Shown: positions 34,723 through 45,037, counted from the stretch's first letter. The stretch: 64,000 nucleotides of DNA from an uncultured Rubripirellula sp. (GCA_938045805.1 CALIBL010000002.1:186001-250000), one strand, 5' to 3'. The notes: generated from the sequence alone by a model not told the origin. Numbers and translations: made by a program.

Positions 34723-35760
34723 ATGAAAGCGCTCCTACTCACCGAGTATAAGAAAATGGTTGTGACGGACGTCGAGGAACCTACCGTAGGTGCTGATGAT
34801 GTTCTTGTGCAAGTTGAGGCGTGTGGGATTTGCGGAAGCGATATCCACGGATACGACGGAAGTACGGGTCGTCGCATTCCGCCTTTGGTGATGGGACACG
34901 AAGCGGCAGGCGTGGTGGTATCTGTTGGTGAAAGAGTAACCGACCTCGAAATTGGAACACGAGTTACCTTTGATTCAATGGTGTCTTGTGGAGAATGTGA
35001 ATTTTGCCGAAAAGGTGATGGGAACCTTTGCGACAATCGAATGGTCTTAGGCGTTTCCTGTGGCGAGTATCGGCGCCACGGTGCTTTTGCTGAGCGGATA
35101 AGTGTTCCAAGGCGTATCGTCTACCGACTCCCGGAATCGCTGTCATTTGAACATGCTGCTCTAGTAGAAGCTGTGTCTGTAGCGGTACACGCAGTTAACG
35201 TCACCCCAATTCAACTCGGTGACACAGCCGTGATTGTAGGATCCGGCATGATCGGACTGCTAACGCTTCAGGCGGCGCGAGCCGCAGGAGCAAGTCAGAT
35301 CATCGCTGTGGACGTGAATAACAAACGCCTTGATGTCGCAAAGGAGCTGGGTGCGGACTACGGCCTAAACGCACAAGAAGAATCAATACCAGACGTGGTA
35401 AGGAAGCTAACCGAAGGCAGAGGAGCTGACGTAGCATTAGAAGTGGTTGGCGCAACGGGAACCATCAACACCGCAATTGAATCGGTCCGTAAAGGCGGTA
35501 ACGTAACATTAGTTGGCAATGTATCTCCCACCATTGAACTCCCGCTTCAATCTGTAGTTACTAGGGAAATTTCGCTCAAAGGAACATGCGGTTGCAATGG
35601 AGAATATCCGCAGTGCATTGATCTGATGAATCGAGGCATCATTAATGTGGCACCGTTGATCACGGCAGAAATCAGTCTTGATGAAGGTCCCGAATGGTTT
35701 GAGCGCCTGCATGCTGGGGATGCCGACCAAATGAAAGTAGTGGTAAGACCAAGAGCGTGA
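34723..35760 (+). CDS. Zinc-dependent medium-chain dehydrogenase (polyol/threonine dehydrogenase-like)
   Basis: This NAD(P)-dependent enzyme probably oxidises a secondary alcohol of a sugar or polyol. The catalytic zinc site is formed by the ACGICGSDIHGYDG segment (Cys37) and MGHEAAG (His about 64). The structural zinc is held by the four cysteines of CGECEFCRKGDGNLC near residue 90. The Rossmann motif is VIVGSGMIGLLTLQAA. Length 345 matches sorbitol, galactitol-1-phosphate and threonine dehydrogenases; the substrate cannot be chosen from sequence. A palindrome just upstream may regulate it. No operon partner follows on the same strand within 180 bases. Confidence 0.88.
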   Translation: MKALLLTEYKKMVVTDVEEPTVGADDVLVQVEACGICGSDIHGYDGSTGRRIPPLVMGHEAAGVVVSVGERVTDLEIGTRVTFDSMVSCGECEFCRKGDGNLCDNRMVLGVSCGEYRRHGAFAERISVPRRIVYRLPESLSFEHAALVEAVSVAVHAVNVTPIQLGDTAVIVGSGMIGLLTLQAARAAGASQIIAVDVNNKRLDVAKELGADYGLNAQEESIPDVVRKLTEGRGADVALEVVGATGTINTAIESVRKGGNVTLVGNVSPTIELPLQSVVTREISLKGTCGCNGEYPQCIDLMNRGIINVAPLITAEISLDEGPEWFERLHAGDADQMKVVVRPRA

Positions 35761-35947
35761 CACCCTCGTAATTATTTTTGCTTAGTCTTCGTCTAGACCG
35801 GTCACAATACCTGATTCCAACCGTGTTACAGCTGACAGATAAATGACCAAAAAAATCCCGATAATGGGGCAACCTTAAGATCGGTAGTAGATTTGGTGAT
35901 CTCTATTAGCTTCAAACTTGGATGAGTTTTAAAGGCAGAAAAGGCAG

Positions 35948-38050
35948 ATGATAACCCAATGGATCCAAGTAACTCTACGGTGGTCAATCCTAGTCCTTTT
36001 GGTGATGGATATCGCTTGGGCGGACGGACCAGATGACAATAAACCTGATGCGGTTCGTGAAATACCACCGCAGGGAATGGAAATTGAACAAGCGGCTCGC
36101 CAAGCACTCTTGTGGCGATGCAAAGCAATACGAACCCAATGGCGATCGATTTGTTCTGAAGTAAAAGATCCATCGAGGGCGAGCACTTTGCATAACCTAG
36201 AAGCAGAGGTGCTCGTTTTCCCCAGAGCCGTAGAAATTGCGTTGGAATTCAAACAGTTCTATAGACAACAGGATCTTGAGGCTGCCTCGCATCTGCTAGA
36301 TGAAGCGACTCAGCGTATTTCTCGCATCGAAAATGGCGCAGACTGGTTGGAGATTGTCGGGATTGGACGGACGATGGAGACACACACGGTGATCGGCGGA
36401 TATCGATCTCGAATCGATGATTCTTTTCAACCCTACGGTTTAGTGATTCCAGCAAATTATCCCATCACTCTCAAACAACCACGTCGCTTAGACCTTTGGT
36501 TCCATGGTCGTGGTGAAAAAGTAGCAGAAGTACAGTTTTTGACACAGCAGTTGAAAAGCACGGGCCAGTACACTCCACGAAACACCTTTGTACTCCACCC
36601 TTATGGGCGATACTGCAATGCATTCAAGTTTGCAGGAGAGATCGATGTACTCGAACTTCTTGATTACATCAAAACACAGCTTCCAATTGATTCTAAGCTA
36701 ATTAGCGTTAGAGGATTCTCAATGGGTGGAGCAGGTTGTTGGCAATTTGCAACACACTACCCTGATCTTTGGTACGCCGCCAATCCTGGCGCTGGCTTTT
36801 CAGAAACAAAGGAGTTTTTAAACTTTTTCCAGAACGAAAATGTTGTCCAATCTGCACCCTCATACGAGCAAACTCTCTGGAACTTATATGATTGCCCTCC
36901 TTGGTCGAGGAATCTGCTGAGCTGTCCCACAGTTGCTTACAGTGGCGAAATCGACAAACAAAAACAGGCAGCGGATATCATGGAAGAGTCTCTGAAAGAA
37001 CATGGTGTTCAAATGACTCATATCATTGGGCCAGACACTGCACATAAGATTCATGAGGATTCGAAGACGGAAATCGAAGCTCGCATGGAAGCGATTGCAA
37101 GAAATAGCAAAACGGCGGGAATTCCGACACAAATTGACTTCACGACTTACTCGCTAAGGTATCACCAGCATCACTGGATTACGCTACATGGACTCCACGA
37201 ACACTGGAAAGAATCAAACGTTCGGGCACGTATTGACGGTAGCTCAATCATCGCCACAACCACAAACGTGTCGGATCTCGAGTTTATATTTACCGCTGGA
37301 CAGTGGAAGACACAGCCAGCAACACCCATAACTATAACGATTGATGGGCAAAACCTTTCGGGACCTCTACCTCAATCAGACCAATCTTGGAATTGGCGTG
37401 TGAGAAATACAGATGGGAAATGGCATGCATCTAAAAATACAAGTTCTAAACTGACCAAAAAACCCGGACTACAAGGCCCAATTGATGATGCATTCCTTGA
37501 CCGATTCATCTTTGTGCTTCCAAGCCAAACAAGCAAAGATGAGTTGGTAGAAAAATGGACCGCCGAAGAATCTCAACATGCCATGACGCATTGGCGAAAA
37601 CATTTTCGCGGCGACATACGAGAAATCAAAGACATTGAACTAACGGAAAAAGAAATCGCTGAATCAAATCTAATCTTGTTTGGTGATTCAGACTCGAATT
37701 CCATCATCAAACGAATAGCGAACCAACTCCCCGTGCACTGGAGCGATGAAGAAATTCGAATTGGCACGGTGAAGGTCGCCAGAAAAGGGCATGTGCCAAT
37801 CTTAATTTATCCCAACCCTTTGAATCCGGATCGGTATATCGTTTTAAATAGTGGTTTCACGTTCCGCGAGTATGACTATCTCAACAACGCGCGTCAGACG
37901 CCAAAACTCCCTGATTGGGCACTCGTTGACATCACTGATGGAGCAACGACTCAATCCCCTGGAAAAGTGATACACGCTAACTTCTTTGATGAATCTTGGC
38001 GTCCGGCAGGCGATAATCATAAGACACAAAAAGTGTCAAATGCAAAGTGA
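35948..38050 (+). CDS. Exported alpha/beta-hydrolase family protein, PHB depolymerase/prolyl oligopeptidase-like
   Basis: This 700-residue protein has a signal peptide (WSILVLLVMDIAWA, cleavage near residue 25) and a helical N-terminal region. A hydrolase core follows with WFHGRGEKVAEV, TFVLHPYGRY and the nucleophile elbow RGFSMGGAGCWQ near residue 258, giving the GxSxG serine. A histidine in PDTAHKIHED near residue 362 may complete the triad. From about residue 400 a beta-rich extension of about 300 residues follows, with IILFGD-type motifs, of unknown role. This layout is common in large planctomycete exported esterases. The substrate is unknown. Confidence 0.78.
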   Translation: MITQWIQVTLRWSILVLLVMDIAWADGPDDNKPDAVREIPPQGMEIEQAARQALLWRCKAIRTQWRSICSEVKDPSRASTLHNLEAEVLVFPRAVEIALEFKQFYRQQDLEAASHLLDEATQRISRIENGADWLEIVGIGRTMETHTVIGGYRSRIDDSFQPYGLVIPANYPITLKQPRRLDLWFHGRGEKVAEVQFLTQQLKSTGQYTPRNTFVLHPYGRYCNAFKFAGEIDVLELLDYIKTQLPIDSKLISVRGFSMGGAGCWQFATHYPDLWYAANPGAGFSETKEFLNFFQNENVVQSAPSYEQTLWNLYDCPPWSRNLLSCPTVAYSGEIDKQKQAADIMEESLKEHGVQMTHIIGPDTAHKIHEDSKTEIEARMEAIARNSKTAGIPTQIDFTTYSLRYHQHHWITLHGLHEHWKESNVRARIDGSSIIATTTNVSDLEFIFTAGQWKTQPATPITITIDGQNLSGPLPQSDQSWNWRVRNTDGKWHASKNTSSKLTKKPGLQGPIDDAFLDRFIFVLPSQTSKDELVEKWTAEESQHAMTHWRKHFRGDIREIKDIELTEKEIAESNLILFGDSDSNSIIKRIANQLPVHWSDEEIRIGTVKVARKGHVPILIYPNPLNPDRYIVLNSGFTFREYDYLNNARQTPKLPDWALVDITDGATTQSPGKVIHANFFDESWRPAGDNHKTQKVSNAK

Positions 38051-38144
38051 CCGTTTAAGTTCAGCAGATTTGATTAAAGACATAAAAAAGTAGCGTCATA
38101 CACAAAGATCGATCGCACGTACAATTCGTTATTTGGGTATCGAC

Positions 38145-39329
38145 CTACTTGGCCCATCTTTCGAACCAATCAATTGTGCCGCTTGAAATACCTTCATGGC
38201 CGCCCTCAAAAATTAAAAGCTGTGAAGATTTGGAAGACCGTTTTAGATAATACTTTCGACCGAGGGGCTGCGAGTAGCCTTCGTCACCTTCAAGCGGCTG
38301 TATCAGTCGGCCATTCTCGTTTGAAAGTTGATTAATTTCTGACTGACTTACGAGCGGATCACCATTGGTGTTGCAAATGACGTTAAAGGCATCGATTGAC
38401 TGCCTTATTGGAACACTACCGCGATGGCCATCATGAATTCCAGCAAAAAGAGCGATCGGCAATTCGCTCGCTCCTGAAATAAAATTAATGGGACTGCGAT
38501 CATAATACTCTCCTTGTGTTAAAGGTGAATCCGTTGGTGATCCACCACAAGACTTTTCGATCATATTGCCGTAACGCTTTCCGCGATGCGTCTCATGCCA
38601 AGAAACAAGATCACTAATCCCCACCCAAGCACAAGCAGCACGCCAACGATCAGGATAACGTCCTGCCATCAGCATGGTCATATGCCCTCCACCCGAAGTT
38701 CCCGTGAGGAATACGCGAGACGACTCCAGTGAATACTCCTTCAATACATGCTCCACAGCATCCAAAATATCTCGTTGAGCGAGTTTTGATCCACAGGCAT
38801 CAGGATGCTGGTTGGGGCCCCGAAAGTTAGGGAAGAGATAACACCAATCGCGTTTAAACACCAACGATTCAAGGTCAGATCTTTGATTCAGGTCCGAACT
38901 CCAAGAGTGAAGACTCACAACTAGGTAGGTTTTTTCACGATCAACATTCGGAGGAATGATCGCGAAGGCCTCTTGATTCGAACCATCGACTGAGCTTTGG
39001 AAAGTTATTTTCTTACGATGGTTCTCCAGGACATCGGCGGGAGGTCGATCCTTCTCCTGACCTTGAAGAATTTCCACAACCGTCCCGCTACCAATTGCAT
39101 TTTCTTCACAGCCGTAAGATCCCCCCAGCTGTCGGCTAGTATTACCGCACTCAAGAAATTCCTGCTGCCGCCGAACCCCCAACTCCTCCGTTCGTATCGA
39201 ATCCGTAGCTTCAAAAGTTAGCCTAACCACGATCGGAGGCTGGGCAGCAGAATTTGAACACAATTCAAGAAGAATTAAAAAGCTAATCACGACATTCGGA
39301 TGTGAAGGCTTGAAACTTATATTTCTCAT
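38145..39329 (-). CDS. Exported alpha/beta-hydrolase (esterase/depolymerase-like)
   Basis: This 394-residue protein has a signal peptide (VVISFLILLELCSNSAAQ) and an alpha/beta-hydrolase core. The strand YLVVSLHSWSSDL, the loop YLFPNFRGPNQHPDACGS and the nucleophile elbow LTGTSGGGHMTM (Ser near residue 211) are visible. A C-terminal FEGGHEGI supplies the likely catalytic His. GAGG ahead of the ATG at 39329 (AGAGG nine bases upstream) supports the start. It resembles feruloyl/acetyl-xylan esterase and PHB-depolymerase groups. It converges with the hydrolase at 35948; the two may act on the same polymer but the sequence does not show it. Confidence 0.8.
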   Translation of the reverse strand: MRNISFKPSHPNVVISFLILLELCSNSAAQPPIVVRLTFEATDSIRTEELGVRRQQEFLECGNTSRQLGGSYGCEENAIGSGTVVEILQGQEKDRPPADVLENHRKKITFQSSVDGSNQEAFAIIPPNVDREKTYLVVSLHSWSSDLNQRSDLESLVFKRDWCYLFPNFRGPNQHPDACGSKLAQRDILDAVEHVLKEYSLESSRVFLTGTSGGGHMTMLMAGRYPDRWRAACAWVGISDLVSWHETHRGKRYGNMIEKSCGGSPTDSPLTQGEYYDRSPINFISGASELPIALFAGIHDGHRGSVPIRQSIDAFNVICNTNGDPLVSQSEINQLSNENGRLIQPLEGDEGYSQPLGRKYYLKRSSKSSQLLIFEGGHEGISSGTIDWFERWAK

Positions 39330-39536
39330 GTAGTGAAACCTCTAGGTTCTGCGAAGAGGCACATGATGACACACCCATGTAAAGCGAGATCTGCCTTCTT
39401 CTGGGGGGACTTGTGATCGCTCATCAATATGTTTTTGGCCTTTAGAATGTTCTTGAGAAAACCTATCTTTCTTGACATCGGCATCCCAGCCATACTTCTC
39501 TGCACATCCGAAGTTTAATGTAATCTGGAGCACAAC

Positions 39537-41444
39537 ATGTGTGGCATCACTGGTGCTGTATGGCTGGATCCTCATCGAGCAATCTCTCCCGGTGTTCTGT
39601 CACAAATGACGGATTGCTTGGCACATCGCGGACCAGATGAGTCTAGTACCTGGCGATGCGATGACCATCATGATGCCGCGGGCAACGCAATGGGAGTTGC
39701 GTTAGGCTTTCGCCGCCTAAGCATCATTGACGTAGAAGGTGCCCAACAACCGCTCGGGAATGAAGATCACTCCATTCAGGTTGTCTTTAATGGTGAGATT
39801 TATAATTACCCCACCTTAAGACACCGACTCCAGGGGTCAGGCCATCTATTTCGAACCGAGGGCGATGGAGAGACCATCGTTCATTTATTTGAAGAGGTGG
39901 GCGAAAAGTGCTTTGAACGCCTCAATGGCATGTTTTCTGTTGCAATATGGGATAGTTCGCAGCATCGGCTAGTACTTGCGCGAGACAGAATTGGCCAGAA
40001 ACCACTCTACTACGCCTACAAAAACCGCCAATTCTTATTCGGGAGCGAACTAAAAAGTCTGGCTCAGGTGCCAGGCATTTGCGAACAGGTCAATCCAAAA
40101 GCTATCGATAGCTTTCTGACATATCAGTACATTCCTCATCCCGAAACCATCTGGGATGGTGTTTATAAATTACCGCCTGGGCATTTCCTGATCTTTCAAA
40201 ACGGTGAAATCGCCATCCACCGATATTGGAATCTGGATCTCCAACGTCAGTCAAATCTAAGCACCGCGGAAGCAGAAGAGAAAGTCCGGGAAATCTTGAC
40301 CGATTCTGTGAAACTGCGACTCCAAAGTGATGTACCGCTCGGTTCATTTTTATCAGGTGGAATTGACTCATCCTTGGTCACCGCTTTGGCTCAAGAACAG
40401 TCGTCGGAACCAATCAGGACATTCAGCATTGGATTTCCAGTAGCTGATTTTGATGAAACCGGATACGCAGCGCAAGTGGCTTCGCATCTCGGAACCAAAC
40501 ACCAACGCTTCGAAGTGCAGCCCGATGGTGTAGAGATTCTCGATCAACTCGTATGGCACTACGATGAACCCTTTGGTGACTCGTCTGCTGTTCCAACGTG
40601 GTATCTATCAAAACTAACTCGACAGGAGGTGACCGTTGCACTTTCTGGCGATGGAGGAGATGAACTATTCGCTGGATACGAAAGATATCGAGCTTTGTGG
40701 CTTAGCGAGAAACTGCAGAAGATCTTTCCAATTCATCGAATGCCAGGAATTCAGTTAATAGGAAAACTACCAGACTCCGATCGACGGCGCTCTTTGACAA
40801 GACGCGCCAAACGCTTCTTAGAAGCGTTTGGCCAGAGCGATCCTAGAAGGTACCTTAACTGGCTACAAATCTTTCCTGAAGCATTAAGAGCCTCCCTTTA
40901 CACGAGTGATTTTCTACAGTCGCTGCCAAATGATGATCCTTTTGACTTTCTCGAACAAAACTGGGCCTTGAGTCAGGGACGTGACATCGTTACGAGAGCG
41001 TCAACTACAGATCTCTTAACCTATTTACCCTGTGACCTTTGCACCAAGGTTGACATTGCCTCGATGGCCAACAGCCTTGAAGTACGACAGCCATTCTTAG
41101 ACTACCGTCTCGTCGAACTTGCCGCATCATTGCGAGTTAGTCATAAATTCCGTGGCAGACGCGGGAAATTGATCCTTGAAAATTGCTTTGGAAACAAAAT
41201 ACCTCGTGAGATATTTACTCGATCAAAAATGGGATTTGGCATCCCTATCGCCGGATGGTTTCGAAATGAACTTAAAGAGCTTGTTCAGGATACGCTTCTA
41301 GCTCAGGATGCAAAGACTCAACGCTTTTTTCAACAAGATCGAATCAATTCGCTCTGCCAAGCACACATCAATCACGAACAGAATCATGGTTACCGACTAT
41401 GGAATCTTCTTATCTTAGAAATGTGGCTACGGCGTTGGACATAA
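39537..41444 (+). CDS. asnB: Asparagine synthase (glutamine-hydrolysing)
   Basis: This enzyme makes asparagine from aspartate, ATP and glutamine. The start is fixed by the catalytic Cys2 in MCGITGAVW, which must be N-terminal after Met removal; GGAG at seven to eight bases upstream supports it. The glutaminase half contains HRGPDES and VFNGEIYNY. The synthetase half has the PPi loop SGGIDSS at residues 273-279, then FSIGFP and SGDGGDELFAGYERY. Length 635 is close to B. subtilis AsnB/AsnO types. Members of this family also modify peptides or sugars, so free-asparagine synthesis is likely but not certain. Confidence 0.93.
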   Translation: MCGITGAVWLDPHRAISPGVLSQMTDCLAHRGPDESSTWRCDDHHDAAGNAMGVALGFRRLSIIDVEGAQQPLGNEDHSIQVVFNGEIYNYPTLRHRLQGSGHLFRTEGDGETIVHLFEEVGEKCFERLNGMFSVAIWDSSQHRLVLARDRIGQKPLYYAYKNRQFLFGSELKSLAQVPGICEQVNPKAIDSFLTYQYIPHPETIWDGVYKLPPGHFLIFQNGEIAIHRYWNLDLQRQSNLSTAEAEEKVREILTDSVKLRLQSDVPLGSFLSGGIDSSLVTALAQEQSSEPIRTFSIGFPVADFDETGYAAQVASHLGTKHQRFEVQPDGVEILDQLVWHYDEPFGDSSAVPTWYLSKLTRQEVTVALSGDGGDELFAGYERYRALWLSEKLQKIFPIHRMPGIQLIGKLPDSDRRRSLTRRAKRFLEAFGQSDPRRYLNWLQIFPEALRASLYTSDFLQSLPNDDPFDFLEQNWALSQGRDIVTRASTTDLLTYLPCDLCTKVDIASMANSLEVRQPFLDYRLVELAASLRVSHKFRGRRGKLILENCFGNKIPREIFTRSKMGFGIPIAGWFRNELKELVQDTLLAQDAKTQRFFQQDRINSLCQAHINHEQNHGYRLWNLLILEMWLRRWT

Positions 41445-41523
41445 AGAAGATTACCTGCTCAAGAAGTAATCGGATCCACATCAATAATGGAAAATGAAGT
41501 CAAAGTAAATCTGCATCGATGAT

Positions 41524-42120
41524 TTAATTCATCATCGACTGCTTTACTAATCGACGACTTGCCATGACTCCACCCACTAGCAAACCCAAAGTGATCAATG
41601 CCATTGTTATCAAAACGTTCTTCGCGCGGATCGTAACCACTGTTTGATGAATTAAAGTATCGATCTCATTTCTGGCTTGCTCCGACATTGCTAATTCCGC
41701 GGCACTCTCATGGAGTATTTCTCCTTCACTTATCACTTCACCATGATAGATCTTTCTAACCAACCACGAATGAATCTGCTCTGCGGTTAAGTTCACCTGT
41801 AAACTTTTCCCTGCGTTTTTCGATTGCACATATGCGTCGACTAAAGTCGCAGCGGCTTCTATTTTTAATGCATCAAGTTCAATATCCGCTTGATCGGCGG
41901 TTTCGTATGCATCTGATACGACAACAATACCATCTTGATCTCGTAACCTCTCGAGCCACTTTGGTCGATCAGCAGGGTACTCTCGATAACCCATCAGAGG
42001 AACAGACAATCGCGTCGCATCAGAAGGGGTATCCTGCGGTGTGTTTCCCGAGCAGACACAAGCGAACCTCGATCCAAAGAATAAAGCGATGAGGACAAGG
42101 AACTTGACATGGCTTTTCAA
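41524..42120 (-). CDS. Exported single-span protein of unknown function, kinase operon
   Basis: This 198-residue protein has a signal-like N-terminus (KFLVLIALFFGSRFACVCSG) and one C-terminal transmembrane helix (VLITMALITLGLLVGGVMA) followed by a short basic tail RRLVKQ. The middle region has alternating charged helices. I do not recognise a family. Its start codon overlaps the kinase stop by ATGA (42117-42120), so it is coupled to the Ser/Thr kinase and probably works with it at the membrane. Confidence 0.7.
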   Translation of the reverse strand: MKSHVKFLVLIALFFGSRFACVCSGNTPQDTPSDATRLSVPLMGYREYPADRPKWLERLRDQDGIVVVSDAYETADQADIELDALKIEAAATLVDAYVQSKNAGKSLQVNLTAEQIHSWLVRKIYHGEVISEGEILHESAAELAMSEQARNEIDTLIHQTVVTIRAKNVLITMALITLGLLVGGVMASRRLVKQSMMN

Positions 42121-43976
42121 TGAACCGCTCCGATTGCGTGACTTTGATTCAGCGTCAAAAGATGCTCACGCTGTAATGCTGTTATTCGCGGTGACGCAAT
42201 TTGTAATACAACCGTTAAACATCCAGAAAAGACCATGCCAGCAGGCTGAACGATTGGGAAAACCTGTTGCACGCACCATTCAGCAATCACCGGTACTAAA
42301 ATGAGCCAAACGCTCACCCTTCGTCCTCGAAGAGGGTCTGCGAGGCGGCACCATCGCACAAAGAAGAACAACAATGAGAAATGTGAGCAGTAAGCAAATA
42401 AGGTGGGAGATTGTTTCGAATAGATCCAAGTGGGAATATCTGTTGCAGCAACATCTCTAATCTCGCTCAGTTCTGTTCCTAGCAATAGATATTGATGCAG
42501 GAAGAAAGCTATTGTCCCTAATACAGCACCGAAACCCGCTAACACAAAGCGTCTTGAAAAATCATATTCTTCTTCTACCTCCCATTTTTGAGCCACTGCT
42601 ATCAAGCCAATCGATGCGAGCCCCGCCATAGCCGCACTCCAGACCATGGAAGCGTGATCCCCCAAACGAAAACTCTGATCACCATTCAACACTGCGGTGA
42701 CGATCAAGCTGACTGCTCCAGCGAACGGAACAGCAAAAGCCGCTGATAAAAGCCAATCTCTTGAACGCTGCAGAACCGTCCTGTTTGCCAGACTCGCGCG
42801 AACCTCTAAACGCCACCTCTTACTACCAGCATGATAAATCCTATTCTTGGGCTGAGCCTCTTCATTTGCACCGCTGTTGAATCCGAGCGGTCCCCGTAAT
42901 CTCTGCAGAACCAAAACGGGTGCGTAGGCCATTAATAGCAAACACGCCAGCGGAATAAAAACGAACGGATGAATCAACATCCCAATCATTAGAAAGACCA
43001 CCACTAGGAACTTCAGATTGGAATGGGATGAATGGTTTCCTGTTGGTGATCTGGTCAAACTGAGTTGCGACTCAGGACCTGCAAAAGTTACTGCGTCAAG
43101 CGAATTAGTGGTGACACAGTTCTCGCTGGGGGTTCTTTCGACTAATTCTGCATCCAAAATTTCTGATGATTCTTGATCCGTGCAAGCGAGATTAAGATCC
43201 GCTTTCAGTTGATTCAAATCCTGATATCGACCATCTGGATCTTTTAATAGACACCTCGACACGATCATTCGGAGTGCTGCAGGTAACGAGTCAAGGTTCG
43301 GATCAGCGGTCAGATGCTTCAACATGATCTCATTTTTTGTTTCACCATCAAACGGAACATCTCCCGTGAGCAATTCATAGAGAATAATACCCATCGCATA
43401 GATATCGACGCTTGGCCCATATTCACCTCGCCCAACCTCAGGCGCCATATAGTGCACGGTACCCACACCCTCGGTCTGTCGGGTACCACTCGGTCGAATC
43501 ACTGTACTGAGACCGTAATCGCCAACCTTAATATTGCCACGTTCGTCAAAAATATTTTCCGGCTTCAAATCACGGTGAATAATCCCGGAATCATGCAGAT
43601 GCTTTACTCCATCTATCAACCCAGTGATCCAGCGATGAACCTCACTCAGGTGCATGCCGGATTTGTGATTCTGCAAGACTTGTCGAAGGTTAGAACCCTC
43701 AACATACTCCATCGACAACCACGCGTTGCCCGATTCATCTTCACAGATATCGTAGAGCGACAATAGATTCGGATGCTTGATATTCAAGCAGTTCTTTGCG
43801 CCCCGGAGTTCGATCTCTAGGTTTCTTTGAACTAACTTCAGAGCAACTTTTTTTCCTGCATTGCTTTCTGCTAAGTAAACTTCCCCAAATCCGCCAACAC
43901 CCAGACCGCGCCTAATGACGTAGGTCGGTAATGGACGCGAGCCTTCTCGGTGAGCAAATTGCATGGGATAAATCAC
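42117..43976 (-). CDS. Ser/Thr protein kinase with multi-pass membrane C-terminus
   Basis: This 619-residue protein has an apparently complete N-terminal kinase domain: glycine loop GLGVGGFGEVYLA (24-36), Lys47 in VALK, HRDLKPEN with Asp136, DYG at 153-155 in place of DFG, and APE at 178-180. Both ATG 43976 and an ATG four codons in are possible starts. From about residue 325 it contains some seven or eight hydrophobic segments instead of the usual single span and sensor domain, so sensing may occur in the membrane. It lies between a coiled-coil exported protein upstream and a single-span protein downstream, overlapping the latter by four bases. Confidence 0.88.
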   Translation of the reverse strand: MIYPMQFAHREGSRPLPTYVIRRGLGVGGFGEVYLAESNAGKKVALKLVQRNLEIELRGAKNCLNIKHPNLLSLYDICEDESGNAWLSMEYVEGSNLRQVLQNHKSGMHLSEVHRWITGLIDGVKHLHDSGIIHRDLKPENIFDERGNIKVGDYGLSTVIRPSGTRQTEGVGTVHYMAPEVGRGEYGPSVDIYAMGIILYELLTGDVPFDGETKNEIMLKHLTADPNLDSLPAALRMIVSRCLLKDPDGRYQDLNQLKADLNLACTDQESSEILDAELVERTPSENCVTTNSLDAVTFAGPESQLSLTRSPTGNHSSHSNLKFLVVVFLMIGMLIHPFVFIPLACLLLMAYAPVLVLQRLRGPLGFNSGANEEAQPKNRIYHAGSKRWRLEVRASLANRTVLQRSRDWLLSAAFAVPFAGAVSLIVTAVLNGDQSFRLGDHASMVWSAAMAGLASIGLIAVAQKWEVEEEYDFSRRFVLAGFGAVLGTIAFFLHQYLLLGTELSEIRDVAATDIPTWIYSKQSPTLFAYCSHFSLLFFFVRWCRLADPLRGRRVSVWLILVPVIAEWCVQQVFPIVQPAGMVFSGCLTVVLQIASPRITALQREHLLTLNQSHAIGAVH

Positions 43977-44181
43977 TAATCTTCAGAAAAGAAGCTGGTA
44001 GCCCAATTAACTTAACAATGAACGTGCGTAGTTGCCCACTATTTGAGTGTGCCTTTTCCCACACGAGCAGAATACCAGACCTGTATCTAATCCATGTGAA
44101 TCCAGCGAAGGAGAATTCATTGGATTGCCACAGGCGCCGTAATACAAAGAGCACATTCTTGTAAGGTCAAACTTGTTGATA

Positions 44182-44994
44182 TTAATCTAACTGAATTGCA
44201 ACGAGTGCCTGCGAATCCTCTCGCGTAATCTCTTGGTTGAGGAATTCAGCAATTTCATCAACAAGTTCTGCATCTTCGTCTTCGCTCAGGTCAATCTGAT
44301 CGAAGTACTCAGTATCGACGGCAACTGATTCTTCTTGTACGTCAATGCGAACCGCTATCTCATCTAACAAACTTCGTGTTTTTGCCAGTTGAGACTCATC
44401 TAAATCTATCCCGGTCGCAGTTTGTGCAACCCGCAGCGCCCCTAGCCTCGCTTCCAAATTCTCGACTTCCACCTCTAACTGTCGTCTGGCATCAAGCATC
44501 GTGGTCATGCGGTCCTGCGTTGCCTTCAAGGAGACTTGACGTGCGTGAAGCACCTGCTCCAACTTGCTTGCCGTTGCAGTCTTGGTTTTGAATCGCTTGA
44601 AACGACTGGCTAGATCAGATTCAACCTGCACTGACGTATACGTAATCCCACCATAGGTGAATCTGTCTCCACCAGCCTTGAGGTCCGCCGTAAGTCGTTC
44701 AATTTGCTCGCGACTTTTCTCAAGTCCAATGCTTGCGTCTTCATACTGTTGCTGAAGCCGATTAACCTCAACCTTCTCTCTAGCTACTTTTTTTGCATTG
44801 CCTTCAATCTCAGGTTTCAAATCGTCAATCATCTGCCTTGCTCTCTGAATTTCCCATTCCAAAGGCAACATCTCAGTGGTTGAAACCTTCATCCAGTCCC
44901 AACCGCATCGTGCATAACTCCACAGCGGCATTCCCACCGAAAGAGTGGTTAAGAGACAGACGCCGCTAGTAGCTAAAATTGCTTTTTTGATCAT
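44182..44994 (-). CDS. Exported or membrane-anchored coiled-coil protein, kinase operon
   Basis: This 270-residue protein starts at the ATG at 44994; an AGGA six bases before it makes this better than the ATGs at 45000 and 45012. An N-terminal hydrophobic segment (ILATSGVCLLTTLSVGMPLWSYA) may be a signal or anchor. Most of the rest is long helix with regular charged heptads (about 50-110 and 140-215), interrupted by a short RFTYGGITYTSVQVESD insert. The C-terminal tail is very acidic. The pattern recalls stress-linked coiled-coil proteins, but no family is certain. It is the first gene of the Ser/Thr kinase operon, with a 205-base gap before the kinase. Confidence 0.72.
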   Translation of the reverse strand: MIKKAILATSGVCLLTTLSVGMPLWSYARCGWDWMKVSTTEMLPLEWEIQRARQMIDDLKPEIEGNAKKVAREKVEVNRLQQQYEDASIGLEKSREQIERLTADLKAGGDRFTYGGITYTSVQVESDLASRFKRFKTKTATASKLEQVLHARQVSLKATQDRMTTMLDARRQLEVEVENLEARLGALRVAQTATGIDLDESQLAKTRSLLDEIAVRIDVQEESVAVDTEYFDQIDLSEDEDAELVDEIAEFLNQEITREDSQALVAIQLD

Positions 44995-45037
44995 TGTCAT
45001 TCCTAGTTCCATTAATGTAATTTCGATCTACGACCAC

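Noticed and set aside
39472-39477. Perfect TTGACA upstream of asnB
   Set aside because: No acceptable -10 sequence lies at 16-18 bases, so a promoter call would rest on one hexamer.
39342-39575. A 77-codon minus-strand frame upstream of the exported esterase
   Set aside because: It overlaps the start of asnB on the opposite strand by 39 bases, has no recognisable domain and no convincing ribosome site.
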